NCBI RefSeq assembly: GCF_005871185.1
Contig: NZ_SWKN01000010.1
Location: forward strand, 186,001 to 250,000
From: Limnobacter alexandrii
Lineage (GTDB): Bacteria; Pseudomonadota; Gammaproteobacteria; Burkholderiales; Burkholderiaceae_B
Reading direction: 5' to 3'
Length of the DNA stretch: 64,000 nucleotides
The translations under genes and the position numbers were made by a program. How positions within the stretch are numbered: the first letter of the stretch is position 1; every line of letters starts with the position of its first letter. Shown here one piece after another: positions 60,241-64,000 of this stretch. Below the pieces are notes generated by a model that saw only the letters and a program-made list of their open reading frames with translations, was not told the origin of the DNA and searched no databases.

Positions 60241-60888
60241 ATGTTTCAAGACAAGCAGCAGTCTGCACGGCAAAAGCTGGTGCAGGCGGCACTCTCAACC
60301 TTCGCCGAAAAGGGCTATGAAGGCGCATCCACCCGCGAAATCGCCGAGAAGGCGGGCGCCAACATTTCTTCCATTCGCTATTACTTTGGCGACAAGGCTG
60401 GCCTTTACAGGGCCGCTTACACCGAACCCCTGTGCGGTACACCGTTCGAGCAGGGCATTCCGGATTTGAACAGCACCGATGTGGACAAGGCGTTGAGGCA
60501 ATTGTTTCGGGACTTCCTTGAACCCTTAAAGCACGGCGAAACCTTTCGCTTGGTGATGAAATTGCATTTCCGCGAAATGATTGAACCCACCGGTGCCTGG
60601 GAGCATGAAATTGACGCTGAAATCAAGCCACAGCACATGGCCCTGGTGAACATGCTGACCGCTTATTTTGATTTGACCAAACCCGACCTGGACATTCAAC
60701 GCTTGGCCTTCGCCATGATGGGCATGGCTGTGAATTTTTATGTGGCTCAGGATGTGGTCGACGTGATCTGCCCCAAACTCATGAACAACGCCAAGGCCAT
60801 CGACACACTCAGTGATCGCTTGGCTGGCTACGCGCGCGCCATGCTGGATGGCGAAAGCAAACGACGCAAACAGGATTGCAGCAAATGA
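60241..60888 (+). CDS. TetR-family regulator, CecR/YbiH-like
   Basis: 215 residues. Helix-turn-helix at about 10-55 (KLVQAALSTFAEKGYEGAST; AEKAGANISSIRYYFGDKAG), then a C-terminal domain of the DUF1956/CecR type (LFRDFLEPLKHGETFRLVMK; REMIEPTGAWEHEI). It overlaps the adaptor gene by four bases (ATGA) and heads the efflux operon, as CecR-type regulators commonly do. It should repress the operon until an effector, probably a drug or aromatic compound, binds. Confidence 0.93.
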   Translation: MFQDKQQSARQKLVQAALSTFAEKGYEGASTREIAEKAGANISSIRYYFGDKAGLYRAAYTEPLCGTPFEQGIPDLNSTDVDKALRQLFRDFLEPLKHGETFRLVMKLHFREMIEPTGAWEHEIDAEIKPQHMALVNMLTAYFDLTKPDLDIQRLAFAMMGMAVNFYVAQDVVDVICPKLMNNAKAIDTLSDRLAGYARAMLDGESKRRKQDCSK

Positions 60889-61997
60889 AAATTTCCATTT
60901 TTTTGATGAAGTACCCGGCCGCCTTGTTGGCAGGTGCCTTGTTCTTGGGTGCGTGTTCACCCGGTGCTGAGGAGGCTGCGCCAGTTGAAACAACAGAGAC
61001 TGAAGCCCCCGGCAAAGCCAGTTTGTCGGTTGAACTGGCTGCAGTGGAGGAACGAGTTATTCCGCTGAAAATGTCGGTGAATGGCAGCCTGGCGGCCTGG
61101 CAAGAGGCCATCATCGCTTCGCAACTGAATGGTGTTCGCATCGATGCGCTTCGGGTTGAAGTAGGCGACACGGTGAAGAAAGGCCAAACACTGGCGGTGT
61201 TTGACCAACAAACCGTGAATGCCGATTTGGCACAGGCCCGTGCGGGTGTTGCTGAAGCGCAGGCCCTGTTTGATCAGGCCAAGCTGAATGCCGACATGAT
61301 TCGCAACATCACCGACCAAGGTGCTGTGAGTGCACAAGAACGAAATCAGATCATGGCTGCTGAAAAATCTGCCCAGGCCCGTTTGTTGTCTGCCAAGGCT
61401 TTGCAAACCCAACAGGAAATTCGCCTGCGCAACACCGTTGTCACTGCGCTCGACGACGGGGTAATTAGCGCCCGCAGTGCCACGCTGGGTGCAGTACCCG
61501 CACCTGGGCAAGAACTCTTCAGATTGGTGCGCCAGCAGCGCCTGGAATGGCAGGCTGAGGTGACTGATGCCGAGTTGGCCCGCATTGCCGAAGGCATGGT
61601 GGTCACCGTGTTGAACAATGATCAAACCTTGATGGGCAAGGTGCGCACCATCAGCCCGGTGATCAATGCGCAATCCCGAACCGGCATGGTGTATGTCGAT
61701 GTACCCGGTGCTTATGCCAAAGGTTTGAAGCCCGGAATGTACCTGCGGGGTGAATTTGATTTGGGCGAGCAAACAGCTGCGGTGCTTCCGCAAACAGCCG
61801 TAATAGAACGTGACGGGTTTACCTATGCCTTTACGCTGGACGAAGCCACGAGCAAAGTGCAGCGCATCAAGCTGCGTGTGAACAAGGCACAAGGTGAATT
61901 CATCGAGGTGCTGGAAGGTTTGAAGCCGGGTGACAAAGTGGTGAAAAGCGGTGTGGCCTTTCTGGCGCATGGTGATTTGGTGAAGGTGATTCAGTGA
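60885..61997 (+). CDS. RND periplasmic adaptor lipoprotein
   Basis: 370 residues from ATG 60885. Lipobox FLGAC gives a lipid-anchored Cys. Lipoyl halves (IIASQLNGVRIDALRVEVGD and the later ALDDGVISARSATLGAVP) flank an alpha-hairpin (about 100-165); beta-barrel and membrane-proximal domains follow (GMVYVDVPGAYAKGLKPGMY). It couples the pump below to an outer-membrane channel not found in this window. The GTGA overlap with the pump gene indicates coupling. Confidence 0.93.
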   Translation: MKISIFLMKYPAALLAGALFLGACSPGAEEAAPVETTETEAPGKASLSVELAAVEERVIPLKMSVNGSLAAWQEAIIASQLNGVRIDALRVEVGDTVKKGQTLAVFDQQTVNADLAQARAGVAEAQALFDQAKLNADMIRNITDQGAVSAQERNQIMAAEKSAQARLLSAKALQTQQEIRLRNTVVTALDDGVISARSATLGAVPAPGQELFRLVRQQRLEWQAEVTDAELARIAEGMVVTVLNNDQTLMGKVRTISPVINAQSRTGMVYVDVPGAYAKGLKPGMYLRGEFDLGEQTAAVLPQTAVIERDGFTYAFTLDEATSKVQRIKLRVNKAQGEFIEVLEGLKPGDKVVKSGVAFLAHGDLVKVIQ

Positions 61998-64000
61998 ACG
62001 TCTCGACCTGGTCCATTAAGAATCCCATCCCGGCGGTGATGCTGTTTTTCCTGCTCACCGTGATGGGCCTGTACAGCTTTTCCAGCATGAAAATTCAGCA
62101 GTTCCCGGACATTGAACTGCCCACCGTGCTGGTCACAGCCAGCTTGCCTGGTGCATCGCCTTCGCAGCTGGAAAATGATGTCGCGCGAAAAATTGAAAAC
62201 TCACTGGCCACGCTGCAACAGCTCAAACACATTTACACCAAGATTCAAGACGGCATTGTCAGCATCACGGTTGAATTCAACTTAGAGAAAGACACGCAAG
62301 AGGCGGTCGATGATGTACGTTCAGCAGTGTCTCGTGTGCGTGCAGATTTGCCCACCGATTTGCGCGACCCGGTGGTGAACAAACTGGAGTTGAGCGGTGC
62401 GCCAGTATTGGCTTACACCATTGCATCCACTGCATTTGATGAAGAGGGTTTGTCTTGGTATGTGGACGACACCATCACCAAAACACTCTTGAATGTGAAG
62501 GGTGTGGGTGCCGTGAACCGTGTGGGCGGTGTGACGCGTGAAGTGGTGGTTGAGCTTGACCCCCTGAAAATGCAGGCGCTGGGCGTGAGTGCGCTCGATG
62601 TTTCTCGCCAGTTGCGCAACACCCAATTGGAAACAGCGGGTGGTCGGGCTGATCTGGGCGTGGGCGAGCAACCCCTGCGCACCATTGCCACGGTGGACAA
62701 TGCGAATCAGCTCAAAGAAATTTCAATCGTATTGAGCAATGGTCGCCGTGTGCAATTGCCTGAAATTGCGACGATTACGGACACCATTGCAGACCGGCGA
62801 TCAGCAGCCTTGCTCAATGGTCAGGATGTGGTGGGTTTCGAAATTACCCGCAGCAAAGGCGCCAGTGAAGTGGAAGTGGGGCAGGGCGTTGAAAAGGCAC
62901 TGGCCGATTTGCAAGCTCAACGACCCGACCTCACCATTGTTGAGGCATTCAATTTCGTCGAGCCAGTCGAGGACGATTTCGCCAGCTCCATGAAAATGCT
63001 CTACGAAGGTGCTTTCTTGGCGGTGGTGGTGGTGTGGTTTTTCTTGCGCGACTGGCGCGCCACATTTGTGTCGGCAGTGGCCTTGCCCTTGTCGATCATC
63101 CCTGCGTTTGCCGGCATGTACTACTTGGGATTTAGCCTGAATGTGGTGTCACTTCTCGCCATGTCGCTGGTGGTGGGTATTCTGGTTGACGATGCCATTG
63201 TGGAAGTGGAAAACATTGTTCGGCATTCCAGAATGGGCAAGAACCCGATTGATGCTGCACGTGAAGCGGCCGATGAAATTGGCCTGGCCGTGATTGCCAC
63301 CACCTTCACACTGATTGCGGTGTTTCTGCCCACCGCGTTCATGAGCGGCGTGGCAGGCAAGTTCTTTGTTCAGTTCGGCTGGACTGCCTCGCTGGCAGTG
63401 TTTGCCTCACTGGTGGTGGCCCGAATGCTGACGCCCATGATGGCCGCATACATGCTGAAACCTGCCGGTCATGAAAGCGAGAAGAACGAACCCGGCAAAA
63501 TGATGGCCCGCTACCTGGACTGGGTGCGTTGGGCTTTGGCCCATCGTTTAGTTACCTGTGTGGCAGCAGGCGCGTTTTTCGTCGGCTCAATCATGTTGAT
63601 TCCCTTGTTGCCCACCGGCTTTATTCCGCCCGATGATTTGTCACAAACGCAGGTTTACATTGAATTGCAGCCGGGCAGCACTTACGAGCAAACCCGCAAG
63701 GCCGCCGAGAAAGCCCGTGAACTGATCAGCGAAGTGGAGTACGTGCGCAGTGTGTACACCACCATTGGCGGTGGTGCCGCCGGTACCGACCCCTTCATGA
63801 TGAGCGGGCAGGCCGAGGTGCGCAAAGCCACTTTGACCGTGTTGCTGGATCCTCGCGGTGAACGCGCCGTGCGCAAGCAGGTGACTGAAACCCAAATGCG
63901 CGAGGCATTGAGCAATTTGCCTGGCGTGCGTTACAAGGTGGGCTTGGGTGCATCGGGTGAAAAATATGTGTTGGTGTTGTCAGGTGATGATGGTGAAGCC
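61994..64000 (+). CDS. RND efflux pump permease, HAE type, truncated by the window end
   Basis: 669 codons are visible from GTG 61994; about a third of a normal 1,030-residue pump is missing beyond base 64000. First helix (IPAVMLFFLLTVMGLYSF), porter domains and helix 4 with the canonical Asp399-Asp400 pair (GILVDDAIVEVEN) are intact. It is the third gene of the CecR-adaptor-pump operon. In contrast to the pump at 6048-9170, the helix-4 relay residues are normal. Confidence 0.93.
   Translation, partial: MNVSTWSIKNPIPAVMLFFLLTVMGLYSFSSMKIQQFPDIELPTVLVTASLPGASPSQLENDVARKIENSLATLQQLKHIYTKIQDGIVSITVEFNLEKDTQEAVDDVRSAVSRVRADLPTDLRDPVVNKLELSGAPVLAYTIASTAFDEEGLSWYVDDTITKTLLNVKGVGAVNRVGGVTREVVVELDPLKMQALGVSALDVSRQLRNTQLETAGGRADLGVGEQPLRTIATVDNANQLKEISIVLSNGRRVQLPEIATITDTIADRRSAALLNGQDVVGFEITRSKGASEVEVGQGVEKALADLQAQRPDLTIVEAFNFVEPVEDDFASSMKMLYEGAFLAVVVVWFFLRDWRATFVSAVALPLSIIPAFAGMYYLGFSLNVVSLLAMSLVVGILVDDAIVEVENIVRHSRMGKNPIDAAREAADEIGLAVIATTFTLIAVFLPTAFMSGVAGKFFVQFGWTASLAVFASLVVARMLTPMMAAYMLKPAGHESEKNEPGKMMARYLDWVRWALAHRLVTCVAAGAFFVGSIMLIPLLPTGFIPPDDLSQTQVYIELQPGSTYEQTRKAAEKARELISEVEYVRSVYTTIGGGAAGTDPFMMSGQAEVRKATLTVLLDPRGERAVRKQVTETQMREALSNLPGVRYKVGLGASGEKYVLVLSGDDGEA

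Overview
The window looks like a chromosomal segment of a betaproteobacterium of the Burkholderiales. The protein set resembles what I know of Limnobacter and relatives, but that assignment is inference from gene content and moderate GC, not a database match. I see no rRNA, tRNA, insertion sequence, phage gene or CRISPR array. Most of the sequence is tightly packed genes, often translationally coupled through ATGA, TGATG or GTGA overlaps. Both window edges cut genes: an SDR enzyme on the left and an RND pump on the right.

Region 1 (1-12.3 kb). A coupled minus-strand run encodes a PA2779-like membrane protein, a PA2778-like C39 peptidase/TPR lipoprotein, a SemiSWEET and an SDR enzyme. It is followed by a basic DRRDY-repeat secreted protein with a clear terminator, an orphan TadE/TadG pair, an EamA exporter, an RND pump with its adaptor (the pump has an altered proton relay), and a PhoD-like phosphatase without an export signal.

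Region 2 (12.3-33.2 kb) is an iron-acquisition and peroxide-defence island. Five Fur-box-like sites (about 13 to 18 matches to the 19-bp consensus) sit at its promoters. It holds two paralogous DUF3649-PepSY-DUF3325 cassettes, one of them at the head of a six-gene operon that continues into fecI-fecR-receptor. It also holds a DUF2325 protein behind the best Fur box, a piuA-piuC pair, ahpC-ahpF, a small four-cysteine secreted protein, and a single-polypeptide ECF sigma/FecR anti-sigma hybrid (IutY-like) followed by its STN-domain receptor. A plausible combined role is receptor-mediated siderophore import, inner-membrane reduction of the ferric complex, cell-surface signalling that raises receptor levels, and peroxide removal when iron is loaded.

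Region 3 (33.2-51 kb). A TetR regulator faces two large lipoproteins, a lipase-like alpha/beta hydrolase and a neutral-ceramidase-like hydrolase. Next come a coiled-coil protein, a DedA-rhodanese fusion, and a phnD-phnE-phnC importer coupled to a metallophosphoesterase-like protein with eroded metal ligands. A TRAP transporter-TauE-gamma-glutamyltransferase operon lies beside an Lrp regulator, and a SulP-UspA pair follows.

Region 4 (51-64 kb). A GNAT-nitrilase fusion is followed by a MocR regulator and MFS gene divergent from a LysE exporter, with a conspicuous three-copy operator between them. A ferredoxin-reductase/desaturase operon has a dyad overlapping its ribosome binding site. HMG-CoA reductase with a coiled-coil neighbour comes next, then a CecR-like TetR regulator heading an MFP-RND efflux operon that leaves the window.
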